IMG/VR virus record: IMGVR_UViG_3300045240_000091
Span: 1-47,717 of that record
Source of the DNA: a virus
Reading direction: 5' to 3' (one strand)
DNA length: 47,717 nucleotides
Shown here: in pieces, positions 8,216-16,557 of the stretch
Numbering within the stretch: the stretch's first letter is position 1
Layout of the letters: every line of letters begins with the position of its first letter
Notes under the pieces: generated by a model
What the model was told of the DNA's origin: nothing
The model's database searches: none
Seen by the model: the letters and a program-made list of their open reading frames with translations, nothing else
Position numbers and translations under genes: made by a program

Positions 8216-9271
8216 TCAACGCGATCGCTCTATCGCGAAATGAATCGCCTCCTTCAGGCTCTTCGGTTCCGTCCGAGCGCCGTTGACCCGATTGATGCTG
8301 CTCGGAACCTGATGCGTACCCCGTGGACTCGGCATGAAACGCGAAGCCATTCCTCTCGCCCGCTCGTAAGCCTGTTTCGCGATCTCGACGGCTTCGGCTG
8401 GCGAGTGTGGCGGGCCGCGCTCATGCACGACGGCGTGCAGCAGCTCCCTCACAACGGGTTCTGTGCGCGCGTAGTCGGGGTCGGATCGTCGAACCCCCTT
8501 CTCCCAGTCGGAAACCGCACCCGCCACTGAAGCCTGAAAATTACGCACGGCTTCAGCATGGTCGCGTTGAGACGTCTCCTGCGTCACCCGACCGAGCTGC
8601 GCCGCAGCAAGTTGCTGCTGCGCCCTCACCTGGGCGGTGTACCGTGCCGCGTCCGCGGTCATATGCCCGCCCTGGACCGCCGCTTGGAGGTCAGCCGGGA
8701 GCTGTATGCCGAGGCTCTCCTGCGCCAATTTGACGTAGGGCGCGACGCCCTCCAGGAACGTCCTGAAGTCGCCACGTCGCATCGCCGCGGCCAGATCCAG
8801 CACGAGCCCGAAATCTTCCTTGGCGATGTCCGCCTGTTTCAGGAAGCTCTGCAGCGCTTGCGTCGTCTGAGCCTGAGCTTGGAGCGGCTGAATCTGAGAC
8901 TGGAGCCCCTTGATCTGCGCTCTAAACTCGTCGATGCGTTTTCGCGTGCGCGGTGAGAAAGCGTCTATTTCCGCCTGAGTCAGCGGTCCTGGATCATCTT
9001 TCGACTGCGCGCCGGGAGCTGCCGATTCTCCCGACCTCGAGACGCCACGTTCGTCGCCGGGACCAGGCTGCGCTTCCCTGCGGGGAGCGGCCTTACGGAC
9101 GACGTCGAGCAGCGACTCGCGGCTCTCGGCCTTTTCGCCGGATGGGGTCGACGATTCCCCCGATACGTCAGGCGAGGCTGGGGTTGAGGCAGCAGCGCCT
9201 TGAGCTTCACCACCAGCCGGCGCTGGCGTCGAAACTGATTCAGTTGCGACGGTGGACGTCCCGTCTTCCAT
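8216..9271 (-). CDS. Scaffolding protein
   Basis: The 351-aa protein has a low-complexity N-terminal third rich in Ala, Ser, Gly, Pro and Glu, then a long helical centre (EFRAQIKGLQSQIQPLQAQA, QQQLAAAQLGRVTQETSQRD) and a basic C-terminal end (SLKEAIHFAIERSR). A disordered N-terminus, a coiled-coil core and a positively charged C-terminus next to the capsid gene are the usual marks of a phage scaffold. It would guide procapsid assembly and leave before packaging. No protease motif is present, so self-cleavage is not indicated. Confidence 0.8.
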   Translation of the reverse strand: MEDGTSTVATESVSTPAPAGGEAQGAAASTPASPDVSGESSTPSGEKAESRESLLDVVRKAAPRREAQPGPGDERGVSRSGESAAPGAQSKDDPGPLTQAEIDAFSPRTRKRIDEFRAQIKGLQSQIQPLQAQAQTTQALQSFLKQADIAKEDFGLVLDLAAAMRRGDFRTFLEGVAPYVKLAQESLGIQLPADLQAAVQGGHMTADAARYTAQVRAQQQLAAAQLGRVTQETSQRDHAEAVRNFQASVAGAVSDWEKGVRRSDPDYARTEPVVRELLHAVVHERGPPHSPAEAVEIAKQAYERARGMASRFMPSPRGTHQVPSSINRVNGARTEPKSLKEAIHFAIERSR

Positions 9272-9337
9272 CTATTCACGTCCCATGGGTTTGAGGTTGT
9301 GCCGCATTTCTGGCCAACCCGCAACACCACAGTCAAA

Positions 9338-11833
9338 TTAATGCGTCGGCCCAGTCAATCGACCCATGCCCGGCGTCGGCGTCGCCGGTCCTGACGCTGG
9401 ACCTGGCGTCGGCGGCGGAAAACTACCGCCGGGGCGCGGGTTCTGCGGCGGGTTCTGCTCGCCAGCCGGCCCCTGCATCTGCGGCGATTTCGGCGTCGCC
9501 CCAGCAGACGGCGTCGCCACCTGGCCGACGCCAGGCGGTCCGCCAGGCCCGCGCGCCATGGTGTTCATCGCCACGATCGACGGCAGCGGCGACTTGAACG
9601 CTTGGGTGAGATCAAGCTTGTCGTCGAGACGGTGCAAGAGATCGCGAGCGAGAAACTCCGGGTCGATGCCGGGAATCTGCATCACCAGCGGATAGATCTT
9701 CTGGGCGTTGGCGATCTCTTGCGCCTGGTTCGGGTTGCCCGAGCTGCCGGCCTCGATCTCCAGCCAAACCTCTTCCGCGATCTGCTGCCGGGTCAGATCC
9801 GGCCAGACCGCACCAGGCCCGACGATCCGCTTCACCGTCGCTTCGTTGACGTTGGAGAACAAGAGCTGGCCGCCGTACTTGGCGAGATGGGTCAGGAGAT
9901 CGTCGAGGTCGTCGACATTCGAGTCGTTGGTGGTGGTGCGCGAGGACTCAGCAATCTGCGATTGGGTCGCGGTGTCCGAATTGGTCGGCCCCATATTCGC
10001 TTCTTGGAAGCCAACCACCCGCAGCGTGTCGTCGAAATAGGGCGCAACATCGTAGAGCGCCGGATTGATTTCCGGCCCGGTGAACGCTTGCAAGAGGTCG
10101 TCAACCTTCTGCCCAGGCTGCAGCCCATTCAATTCGAGGATGGCGTTCGAGGGATGCGATTCGAGCTTCTCGACATCCTCCGCATCGAGCGCGCCGGCGC
10201 TGACCACCGTCTTCGGCCGCGCTGCGCGACGGTGCTCGCGCATGCCTTGCCGAGCGGTGTTGTAGTCGAGCTGCATGTCCTTCATCAGCCGCACGTCGGA
10301 CGGCGGGAAGATATCGTCCTCGTGGTCTGTCTCATTGAAGGTCAGGGTGAACCAGGGCCAGAAACGCTCAAGCGGCGTGTCGGGCGCGGCCGGCTCGCGC
10401 AAGAAATCGACGTAACCGTCGCAGACCAGGTAAACCAATCCGTCCTTGCGGTTGTAAATCTCCCAGATGCAGCAACATTGCTTGTCGTCGCCGGTGCCCT
10501 TTTCCTTGTCGTTGGGACCGAGCTGCATCAATCCGCTGGCGCGCGCGTCGGCGCTTAACCCCCCGTCCGGTCGGCTGTAGGAAACGTAAGACTTGCCGAC
10601 GTCGATGCTGTAGATTTCCTTCACTTCGTTGGGGCTGAGAACGTATTCCTGCGCCACCCAGTCGGAGCCGAGAAAGCCGCGCAGGTGAATGCACTTGGTG
10701 TCGGGGATGATCGAGAACGAACTCGGGTAATCATAGGTCAGCCCCTCGTGGGCGATGAATTCCTGCTCGTTCTGCAGGTCCAGGATCATCAGGCGCAGTT
10801 GCTCCGCTTCGGCTGAATCCGGGTCGCTCTCTTGATCGGCGATATCGGCCGCCAAGCGTTCCAAGGTGCCGAGGCGCTCGTTGATGTCGCTGAGCTTGGC
10901 GATCACATCCGGGCGCTTCTCCATCACCCTTTCAAAACCGAGCTTGACATAGGCCACGCCGACCGTCAGCGCGCGTCGCACTGTCATCTTCATCAATTGC
11001 TTGAACGGGTGGAGCTGCTGAGAAACATTGTAAGCGTAGAGCAACTCCAACGTTTTCGCGATCTTATCGAGCAGGTCCGTCTGCTGCTTGACCTGGCTGG
11101 CGTCCTGAATGATCGCCATGCCCTGCTGCATCATCTGCGGCAGCATCGGGTTGGGCGACGGCGCGCCTGGAGGCCCACCACCCAACCCCGGAGGCATGCC
11201 AGGAGGCGCGCCAGGAGGCCCAAGAGGCGCTCCCATGCCCGGCGGAGCCCCAGGAGGCGGCATAGCCGGCCCAGGCGGTCCTGGAGGCCCTCCAGGCAGC
11301 GGAGGCGGCCCAGCGACCGCGCCAGCGCCTGGAGCGCCTGGAATCGGCGGTTGACCAATCGACGCGCCGGCCAGTTGGCCGCTCTGCAGCGCCATCTGAC
11401 CGGCTTCCTGGATCGCCTGCAAACTCTGCTCGGTGCCGTCCCACACCGTGTTGAGGATCATCTCGCGCCGACGCGCGACCGCCTTCGGATTGCGCGCGTA
11501 GAGGAACGACACCCGCTGCGTCACCTCGCGCAGGGTGATGTTGGCGACGTAGCGCTTCTCTTTCGGGTTCTTCGACCATTGCTTGCCAAGGCAAAAATCC
11601 TGGTCCTCCTTCATCCGTTCGAAGGCCGGCTTCCAGTGCTTCTTGGCGTGCTTGACCTCCGCGCCCCAGGCTTTGACAAGCGCTTTGCGTTGCTGCGGCG
11701 GGTCCGGCCGCTCGCGCTCGATCATCTTGGCGTCGGCTTCGCCCGTCTGCAGGATCTGCGCGCCCGAGACGCCCTGCGGGGTGCCGAACAGCGCCTGCAC
11801 CACTGCGTCGTTGGGGTCTTGGGGGCCAGGCAT
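9338..11833 (-). CDS. Portal protein with collagen-like insert
   Basis: The ATG at 11833 overlaps the upstream stop (TGATG); the codon before it is GTG and is probably not the start. The 831-aa protein has the portal pattern: KHWKPAFERMKEDQDFCLGK near the start, RYVANITLREVTQRVSFLYA, then LDKIAKTLELLYAYNVSQQL and DYPSSFSIIPDTKCIHLRGF, with a long C-terminal helical region. It is larger than the usual 500-750 aa. Residues about 160-229 are an extra Pro/Gly-rich stretch with Gly-Pro-Pro-type triplets (11147-11356). The C-terminal 80 residues are also Pro/Gly-rich. It forms the dodecameric DNA gate at one capsid vertex. Confidence 0.92.
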   Translation of the reverse strand: MPGPQDPNDAVVQALFGTPQGVSGAQILQTGEADAKMIERERPDPPQQRKALVKAWGAEVKHAKKHWKPAFERMKEDQDFCLGKQWSKNPKEKRYVANITLREVTQRVSFLYARNPKAVARRREMILNTVWDGTEQSLQAIQEAGQMALQSGQLAGASIGQPPIPGAPGAGAVAGPPPLPGGPPGPPGPAMPPPGAPPGMGAPLGPPGAPPGMPPGLGGGPPGAPSPNPMLPQMMQQGMAIIQDASQVKQQTDLLDKIAKTLELLYAYNVSQQLHPFKQLMKMTVRRALTVGVAYVKLGFERVMEKRPDVIAKLSDINERLGTLERLAADIADQESDPDSAEAEQLRLMILDLQNEQEFIAHEGLTYDYPSSFSIIPDTKCIHLRGFLGSDWVAQEYVLSPNEVKEIYSIDVGKSYVSYSRPDGGLSADARASGLMQLGPNDKEKGTGDDKQCCCIWEIYNRKDGLVYLVCDGYVDFLREPAAPDTPLERFWPWFTLTFNETDHEDDIFPPSDVRLMKDMQLDYNTARQGMREHRRAARPKTVVSAGALDAEDVEKLESHPSNAILELNGLQPGQKVDDLLQAFTGPEINPALYDVAPYFDDTLRVVGFQEANMGPTNSDTATQSQIAESSRTTTNDSNVDDLDDLLTHLAKYGGQLLFSNVNEATVKRIVGPGAVWPDLTRQQIAEEVWLEIEAGSSGNPNQAQEIANAQKIYPLVMQIPGIDPEFLARDLLHRLDDKLDLTQAFKSPLPSIVAMNTMARGPGGPPGVGQVATPSAGATPKSPQMQGPAGEQNPPQNPRPGGSFPPPTPGPASGPATPTPGMGRLTGPTH
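11147..11356 (-). repeat. Collagen-like Pro/Gly coding stretch inside the portal gene
   Basis: About 70 codons encode repeated GAP, GPP, PPG and MPPG units. The plus strand shows repeated GGAGGCCC/GGAGGCGC-type words. It interrupts the portal between an N-terminal helical part and the helix NPMLPQMMQQGMAIIQDASQ. Confidence 0.8.
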
Positions 11834-12000
11834 CACCGATCCATTTCATCGAACCAGGCGCGAAGCGTTTCCCGTTCGCCGGCGTCAGGAATATCAGCAA
11901 CCCATTGACAGGTCAGACAGCGTTTGCGGACCTCGCCAAGAGCATCGAACACGACAGCTCCGCAGTCTTCGCAGATGAAAGTCGGACCCTCGTCAGGCAT
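11833..12000 (-). CDS. Small zinc-ribbon protein
   Basis: The ATG at 12000 overlaps the terminase stop (TGATG). The 55-aa protein MPDEGPTFICEDCGAVVF has CxxC at residues 10-13 and a second CxxC at 29-32 (CLTC), a four-Cys zinc-binding knuckle, then an acidic amphipathic end. It is wedged between the terminase and portal genes. It may assist packaging or protein contacts at the portal, but nothing in the sequence proves this. Confidence 0.8.
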   Translation of the reverse strand: MPDEGPTFICEDCGAVVFDALGEVRKRCLTCQWVADIPDAGERETLRAWFDEMDR

Positions 12001-13565
12001 CACCAGCCATCCATCGCGGCGCGCGCTTCCCGTTCGGCGCGCTTCGAATTCTCCTTCACCCAACCGAGGGTGAATTCCTTCGGACCCTCGTCACGCGCCT
12101 TCGGCTTCCCCCGCGCCGGAATCTGCTTCATCAGCCCGAGCCCGATCAGCGACAGCGTATCGACGAAGTCATCAAAACCAGAATGGGGGAATTTTAGCAA
12201 TTGGTCGCGCGCGTCAGCGAACCAGCGGGCGAAGCGCGGAAAGTAGACCCGGCCCATGCTCATGCGAGCGGCGATCGATTGCGCGCGGGCCTGCTTGTCG
12301 GCAACCGGGGCGATCTCGTCGATCGAGCAGAACACCCGTTTCTCGAGCATGCGCTTGCGCAGGAAAGGCCCGATCGATTTCGAAATCGAGCCCTTCTCGC
12401 CCCACCACAGCATCGGCCGATATTTCGCCATCAGGTTGATGATGGCGTCGATCGACATGTCGGACGGCAGGCGCGACCAAATGAGATCCGGCATGATCCA
12501 AATGTTGTCGTTCTCGTCGACCCCAACCACCATATGACAGCTCTTGTCGTTCTCCTGCTTAGTCGCCACCGCAAAATCGGATGCACCGTAATAACGGAGC
12601 GAATCCGGATGCGGCAGGTCGGACATCTTGTTGTACATGCGAATGTGGTCGGTCTTGAAGAACGAGCCTTCCGCCGGCGTCGGCCGACCCTGGTAGAGGG
12701 CAGTGAAGCCGCGCGCGTCGGCGCGGCGCTGGTCGAGCAAAAACGCGGTCCCGAACCGCGACGGCCAGAGCGGCGCGTCAAGCGGCCGGCCGAGCGGGTC
12801 ATCTTCTTCGGCGAGCGCCGGCAGATTGATAATGCTCCAGGTCGCCGCCTCCTCCTCGTTGTAATAGGGATTGGTCGGATCAGTGTGGCGACCGATGATG
12901 TCGTCCTCGTTCCAGCGCGTGGCGATGATCACCAGCGCCGCATCCTGGGTCATCATCCGATAGCGCAGGACGTTGTTGTACCAGGCCCACAAGGCTTCGC
13001 GCACGATCGGCGAGTCGGCTTCCTTGCGGTTCTTGACCGGATCGTCGAGGATGTTGATGTCGCCGCCGCGGCCAGTCAGCGTGCCGCCGACGCCGACGAA
13101 AAACAAGTCTCCGCCATCGACAATGCGCAACCGATCGTTGGCCGCGCCGCCGTAGCGCAGCTCGAGTTTCGGAAAGACGTGCTTATAGAGCGGCGACTGC
13201 ATCGTCGTCTTGACGACGCCGCCGATGTCCTGGGCGAACTTGTCGTTGTAGGTGGCGAAGACGATCGACTTGCGCGGATTGCGGCCGACCGCCCAGGTCG
13301 GGAACAGCATCGAGGCGAGCTTGGTCTTGCCATGCCGCGGCGGGCACGAGATCATCAGCCGCTTGATCCGGCCAGCCTCGACCTCCTCCAGCGCCGCCCC
13401 AATCACCCGGTGGTGACGCGCCACTTCGTAAGCCGAGCGGTTAGGGTCGACCCGGTGGTCCGGGTCGGGGCTCATGTAGCGCGCGAACGGAATGAGGCTC
13501 GCGCGCGATTTGAGGATCTCCTTCTTCCGTTCGAGAAGAAGAAGCCGGCGATCGGCGTTGTTCAC
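12000..13565 (-). CDS. terL: Terminase large subunit
   Basis: The start is probably GTG at 13565, overlapping the upstream stop (GTGA); GTG at 13580 is an alternative. The 521-aa protein has an N-terminal ATPase: Walker A-like SCPPRHGKT at residues 73-81, Walker B with catalytic acid NILDDP at 171-176, and an ATR coupling motif (IIATRWNEDD) near 214. The C-terminal nuclease starts at YYGASDFAVAT (Asp 330) and has acidic residues in HSGFDDFVDTL near the end. This is the motor that cuts and packages DNA through the portal. The small subunit is not recognised with certainty. Confidence 0.95.
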   Translation of the reverse strand: MNNADRRLLLLERKKEILKSRASLIPFARYMSPDPDHRVDPNRSAYEVARHHRVIGAALEEVEAGRIKRLMISCPPRHGKTKLASMLFPTWAVGRNPRKSIVFATYNDKFAQDIGGVVKTTMQSPLYKHVFPKLELRYGGAANDRLRIVDGGDLFFVGVGGTLTGRGGDINILDDPVKNRKEADSPIVREALWAWYNNVLRYRMMTQDAALVIIATRWNEDDIIGRHTDPTNPYYNEEEAATWSIINLPALAEEDDPLGRPLDAPLWPSRFGTAFLLDQRRADARGFTALYQGRPTPAEGSFFKTDHIRMYNKMSDLPHPDSLRYYGASDFAVATKQENDKSCHMVVGVDENDNIWIMPDLIWSRLPSDMSIDAIINLMAKYRPMLWWGEKGSISKSIGPFLRKRMLEKRVFCSIDEIAPVADKQARAQSIAARMSMGRVYFPRFARWFADARDQLLKFPHSGFDDFVDTLSLIGLGLMKQIPARGKPKARDEGPKEFTLGWVKENSKRAEREARAAMDGW

Positions 13566-13981
13566 TGCCCATTGCCCCACGACCCTAGAGGCATCGGCAA
13601 AGTCCGGGCGCGCTGAACATCCTGATCCAGAAAATCATGCATCTGCTGATAACGCGCCTCCGCTTCGTCAGTGCTTCCGTAGGACGGGAAGTTCTGGATG
13701 CCCGCTTGCTGCGCCTGCTGAAGCGCCTGATCAGGCGGCAGGATGCGCCCGCCCCAAACTGTCGGCAGGTTGTAAACACGGTCGCCAATATTGGTGCTCA
13801 TCTGGCGCAGGGTTGAACGACTGCCATTGAAGTTCGTCACACCACCAGGGCCAAGCAGATTCTGAAGATGTATCTGATAGAGGTAATTCTCCTGCGGCGT
13901 GAGATTCAACGAATCGATCGTCGCAGGAGGTTGAGCAATCTGAGACAGAGTGCTCGCAAGGTCAGGCATAGCCGTCGCCAT
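13562..13981 (-). CDS. Small virion-associated domain protein
   Basis: The protein has 139 aa from ATG at 13981, or 135 aa from ATG at 13969; neither has a clear SD. The C-terminal half DRVYNLPTVWGGRILPPDQA followed by GIQNFPSYGSTDEAEARYQQ and MHDFLDQD matches a module I have seen at the ends of phage structural and lysozyme-bearing proteins ('NIPTVW.G...FPSF.S.EEA..R...MH'). Its function is unknown. It lies just before the terminase, where a small terminase subunit could sit, but it does not look like one. Confidence 0.7.
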   Translation of the reverse strand: MATAMPDLASTLSQIAQPPATIDSLNLTPQENYLYQIHLQNLLGPGGVTNFNGSRSTLRQMSTNIGDRVYNLPTVWGGRILPPDQALQQAQQAGIQNFPSYGSTDEAEARYQQMHDFLDQDVQRARTLPMPLGSWGNGQ

Positions 13982-14237
13982 CGTCGTTCAGTTCGGAGCC
14001 GGACGGGATCTCGTCCGACGAGCCGCCGCCACGGCCGGGCCGGTACTTCGCCACCATCGCGTCGCCGTCGGGGCTCTCGCCGCCGCGCGCCATCGACTTG
14101 AAGCCGCCACTGTCGTCGCGGCCCATGCCGACATGGCCGCCGTCGCTGGGCGAGCCAACGCCATGGCCGTGCGGATCACAGAAGTCGTCGCTCTGGCTCG
14201 ACTTGCCCGGCGAGCGCGGATCAATTTTGGGGATCAT
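13962..14237 (-). CDS. Gly/Asp/Ser-rich small protein
   Basis: The ATG at 14237 (MIPKIDPRSPGKSS) follows AGGAGAGA at close spacing. The 91-aa protein is hydrophilic, with many Gly, Asp, Ser and His, and no hydrophobic core or known motif. It is probably disordered. It overlaps the next gene by 20 bp, which supports it being translated. Earlier in-frame starts up to 14450 would overlap the Ig-like gene fully and are not supported. Confidence 0.6.
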   Translation of the reverse strand: MIPKIDPRSPGKSSQSDDFCDPHGHGVGSPSDGGHVGMGRDDSGGFKSMARGGESPDGDAMVAKYRPGRGGGSSDEIPSGSELNDDGDGYA

Positions 14238-14251
14238 TATTCTCTCCTGGT

Positions 14252-14629
14252 TTACGGCACTGTCACCGCATTGCTCTTGGCGACGACACCGCCATTGCCG
14301 TTGGTCGCAGTGACTTCGCACTCGACTTGATAGCCGGAATCGACGGCGGCAAGCGTATAGGTCGCCGCCGTCGCGCTCGGAATATTCGCCCCCTTGCGCC
14401 GCCATTGATAGACGTAAGTCGGCGTGTTGAGCCAGGTTCCCGGACTGCACGTCTGCACCTGGCCGACCGTCGCCGTTCCCGTGACCGCCGGCGCGGCGGT
14501 GCAGACTGGAAGACCATTCTTATGATTCTGCTTCGCCACCTTGAGCAGTGGTTTCTGCGCGGTGACAACGGCGCTCGGATGCGCCTGGATGTAAGCAAGA
14601 TCGGCTGCGCTCACTGCCGCGACGGGCAT
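14252..14629 (-). CDS. Ig-like domain protein, probable capsid or tail decoration
   Basis: The ATG at 14629 has GGAGG at 6-nt spacing. The 125-aa protein has a 45-residue N-terminal part (MPVAAVSAADLAYIQAHPSA), then a bacterial Ig-like domain: PAVTGTATVGQVQTCSPGTW, YVYQWRRKGANIPSATAATY, VDSGYQVECEVTATNGNG. The order of W, YQW and Y-x-C is the Ig-like signature often seen in phage decoration proteins. It may bind host surface sugars weakly, as is known for some Ig-like phage domains. The position among appendage genes fits. Confidence 0.75.
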   Translation of the reverse strand: MPVAAVSAADLAYIQAHPSAVVTAQKPLLKVAKQNHKNGLPVCTAAPAVTGTATVGQVQTCSPGTWLNTPTYVYQWRRKGANIPSATAATYTLAAVDSGYQVECEVTATNGNGGVVAKSNAVTVP

Positions 14630-14632
14630 GGC

Positions 14633-15043
14633 TTACCTCCCTTTCGCTTGCGTCGTCACCGGCGTCTCCAATGCAGCGACCCGCAATTGAAGGTCGGCGA
14701 CTTCAGTGTCGAGCAGCGCGATCGCGGACGCATTGGCGTCGATCGCGGCCTGCATAGCCGCCAACGTCTCGCCAGCGCCGGCAAGACCTTTGGCCTCGAC
14801 GTAGATGTAGACCGTCTCGCCTGACGCCCACTCAGCGCCAGTCAAGTTGGTGACGGTCGCGGCTGCGCCACTGAATGCGACCGTCGCTTGGTCGGGCACG
14901 ACGACGACGTCATTGCCGACCGCAAGCTCGACGCTATTGGCGTCGACAAGCGCCGCATCATAGCCAGGAGTGGAAACTTCGACCGAGGCTTGATCAGCGA
15001 CCGCGGCGTTGAGGAGAAGGCTCCAGCTCGCAGACTTGGCCAT
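14633..15043 (-). CDS. Probable virion protein with beta domain and C-terminal coiled coil
   Basis: The 136-aa product starts MAKSASWSLLLNAAVADQAS. A beta-rich first part (VVVVPDQATVAFSGAAATVT) ends in YIYVEAKG, then a heptad-like helix (TLAAMQAAIDANASAIALLD, EVADLQLRVAALE) follows. Such a head plus coiled coil is common in trimeric phage fibres and head decorations. AGGAG lies about 9 nt before the ATG. No exact family is recognised. Confidence 0.65.
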   Translation of the reverse strand: MAKSASWSLLLNAAVADQASVEVSTPGYDAALVDANSVELAVGNDVVVVPDQATVAFSGAAATVTNLTGAEWASGETVYIYVEAKGLAGAGETLAAMQAAIDANASAIALLDTEVADLQLRVAALETPVTTQAKGR

Positions 15044-15045
15044 GT

Positions 15046-15291
15046 CTAGGGCTCCTTCTTCGCCGCTGCAGCTTTTGCGGCGGCATGCTTGTCGGCTTCC
15101 TGCTTCTCGACCTTGTCGGCCTCCTCGTCACTGATCGGCTGACCCGTGACGTAATCCTTATCGCCAGGCTGCGGCAGGGGGCGTTTGTACTTCTGCGGCT
15201 CTTCACTATCGACCGCCGGTTTCGACGCGGGCTTCGCCGGTTGCTGCGGCGGGGGCGGCGGCGAATGCGGATGGGTTGGCGTCGTGGTCAT
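15046..15291 (-). CDS. Pro/Lys/Ala-rich small protein
   Basis: The ATG at 15291 follows AAGGA. The 81-aa protein begins MTTTPTHPHSPPPPPQQPAK, continues with a charged part PLPQPGDKDYVTGQPISDEE and ends in a Lys/Ala-rich helix. It is certainly low complexity and may be a flexible linker-like virion component. It is followed by the coiled-coil protein after a 2-bp gap. No function can be given. Confidence 0.6.
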   Translation of the reverse strand: MTTTPTHPHSPPPPPQQPAKPASKPAVDSEEPQKYKRPLPQPGDKDYVTGQPISDEEADKVEKQEADKHAAAKAAAAKKEP

Positions 15292-15313
15292 GACAATGTC
15301 CTTCCTTGGGGTT

Positions 15314-15337
15314 GGCCGCCCCGGCGTCAAGGCGGCC
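15314..15337. terminator. 7-bp hairpin between late genes
   Basis: GGCCGCC (15314-15320) and GGCGGCC (15331-15337) form a perfect stem with a 10-nt loop in the 68-bp gap upstream (on the minus strand) of the 81-aa gene. No T-run follows on either strand. It resembles the other gap hairpins in this genome. Confidence 0.5.
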
Positions 15338-15359
15338 CTACACGCTACACTAAACGCGC

Positions 15360-15968
15360 TTAGCGCCAACGACCCTTCGGTTCCGGGGTTGGCGGCAATC
15401 CTTGGTCTGGGTAAGTATCGTAAGCTTTCACATCCCAAGGCTCATTCGGCTTCTTCACCGCCACAACCATCTTGTCGGCGTATGCCGGGGGAACTTCCGG
15501 CAGAGGCGGTTGAATTTCTTCGGGCGGGACGGGAAGCCCCTGGTCGGGATGTCCCGGCGACGGCCAAATCCCCGGAGGCTGGCCGGGCAGACCCTGGTCG
15601 GGATACATCGGAGGCCCGCCCCAAATGCCCGGCGGGCTGCCTCCTACCGGCGGATAGTAGATCGGGTGCTCGGGCGTTCCACCAACGCTGTTCGGCGGCA
15701 GAACGATCGGATGTGACGGATGACCCGGAGGCATGGGCGGCGTGTAGATCGGATGCTCGGGCGTGCCGCTGATCGAGCCGGGCGGCAAGGCAATCGGATG
15801 CGACGGGTGACCGGGACTGGGCCAGACGCCGACGCCGCCCGGAGGCAAGCCCTGATCGGGGTATGGGGGAGCACCACCCCAAATACCCGGCGGCCGACCA
15901 GGCAGGCCCTGATCGGGCTGGCCACCGCTGCTCAACGGGGTGATCAATGCAAGATAAGGCTGCGTCAT
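15360..15968 (-). CDS. Pro-rich tandem-repeat phage protein
   Basis: The ATG at 15968 (MTQPYLALITPLSS) has a strong AAGGAGG SD at about 5-nt spacing and gives 202 aa. An in-frame ATG at 16106, 1 bp after the upstream stop, would add 46 residues (MATFVWDAAVQWPPPANILL...) and cannot be excluded; it would remove a 139-bp gap. The body repeats PDQGLP..PPGIW and GHPSHPI.LPP.S..GTPEHPIY units, each several times. The product is probably an extended, unstructured spacer. Similar repeat proteins occur near tail genes of alphaproteobacterial phages; the function is unknown. Confidence 0.7.
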   Translation of the reverse strand: MTQPYLALITPLSSGGQPDQGLPGRPPGIWGGAPPYPDQGLPPGGVGVWPSPGHPSHPIALPPGSISGTPEHPIYTPPMPPGHPSHPIVLPPNSVGGTPEHPIYYPPVGGSPPGIWGGPPMYPDQGLPGQPPGIWPSPGHPDQGLPVPPEEIQPPLPEVPPAYADKMVVAVKKPNEPWDVKAYDTYPDQGLPPTPEPKGRWR

Positions 15969-16107
15969 GCTTTCCTCCTTAGTTTCGCCCCGACGATCGC
16001 GCCGCGACGACAGTAAAACGCCGCCAGGAGCGACGACGTCGTAGTTCAGCAAGATATTGGCCGGCGGCGGCCACTGCACTGCAGCATCCCAAACAAATGT
16101 CGCCATT

Positions 16108-16359
16108 TCATCCACTCAGAACAGACAGCATACCGACACGTCCAAACAGGCCGGCGCATTCAGCCAGCCTCCACAAGAACAACAGGATGAGAATGGCAAC
16201 GACGCCGCCGATGACGATTTGAATGATATTCCAATAGGGGCCGGAGGTAAGGCTAGCGAAAATATCGCCCACCAGGACGCGAAGAAGCGCCAGGACGACC
16301 AGCACGACAATAACGAAGATCGCGACCTGAAAAATCGTGGCGATTCCAAAACCACACAT
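16108..16359 (-). CDS. Two-transmembrane small protein (holin candidate)
   Basis: The 83-aa protein has two strongly hydrophobic segments, IFQVAIFVIVVLVVLALLRV (about residues 9-28) and IIQIVIGGVVAILILLFLWR (about 45-64), with a short polar loop between. GAGGTGA lies 5 nt before the ATG at 16359. Size and topology fit a class II holin. It is followed upstream by a secreted Cys protein and a lipoprotein, so the three could form a lysis or envelope cassette. The cell-wall hydrolases are 20 kb away along the circle, so this remains a suggestion. Confidence 0.7.
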   Translation of the reverse strand: MCGFGIATIFQVAIFVIVVLVVLALLRVLVGDIFASLTSGPYWNIIQIVIGGVVAILILLFLWRLAECAGLFGRVGMLSVLSG

Positions 16360-16368
16360 TTCATCACC

Positions 16369-16557
16369 TCAATAGCAAACGCGCCGCCCCGCCCGCCAAC
16401 GACAAACATTCGCGCCATAGTGCGGATAGCGGCGTCGAACGACCGCCCCGCCGCGCGGCCCGACGCAGCCGGCGCGATAGACGCCGGCATGGCAGTAGGC
16501 AGCGTCCGCCTCCGGCATTGCAAGCATGAGGCCAATGGCTATGAACATCCATTTCAT
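16369..16557 (-). CDS. Small secreted Cys-containing protein
   Basis: The 62-aa product starts MKWMFIAIGLMLAMPEADA, a signal peptide with a cleavage site after ADA. The mature part AYCHAGVYRAGCVGPRGG has two Cys, and two more lie near the C-terminus (NVCRW, RVCY), so two disulphides are possible. The YRAGCVGP pattern is familiar from small exported proteins of Rhizobiales and their prophages. It overlaps the lipoprotein gene by 4 bp (ATGA). It probably acts in the periplasm; the role is unknown. Confidence 0.75.
   Translation of the reverse strand: MKWMFIAIGLMLAMPEADAAYCHAGVYRAGCVGPRGGAVVRRRYPHYGANVCRWRAGRRVCY

Noticed and set aside
12201-13616. Long plus-strand open frame (471 codons) opposite the terminase gene
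   Set aside because: It is Arg/Asp-rich shadow coding in a GC-rich gene, has no SD and no domain, and the opposite frame has clear terminase motifs.
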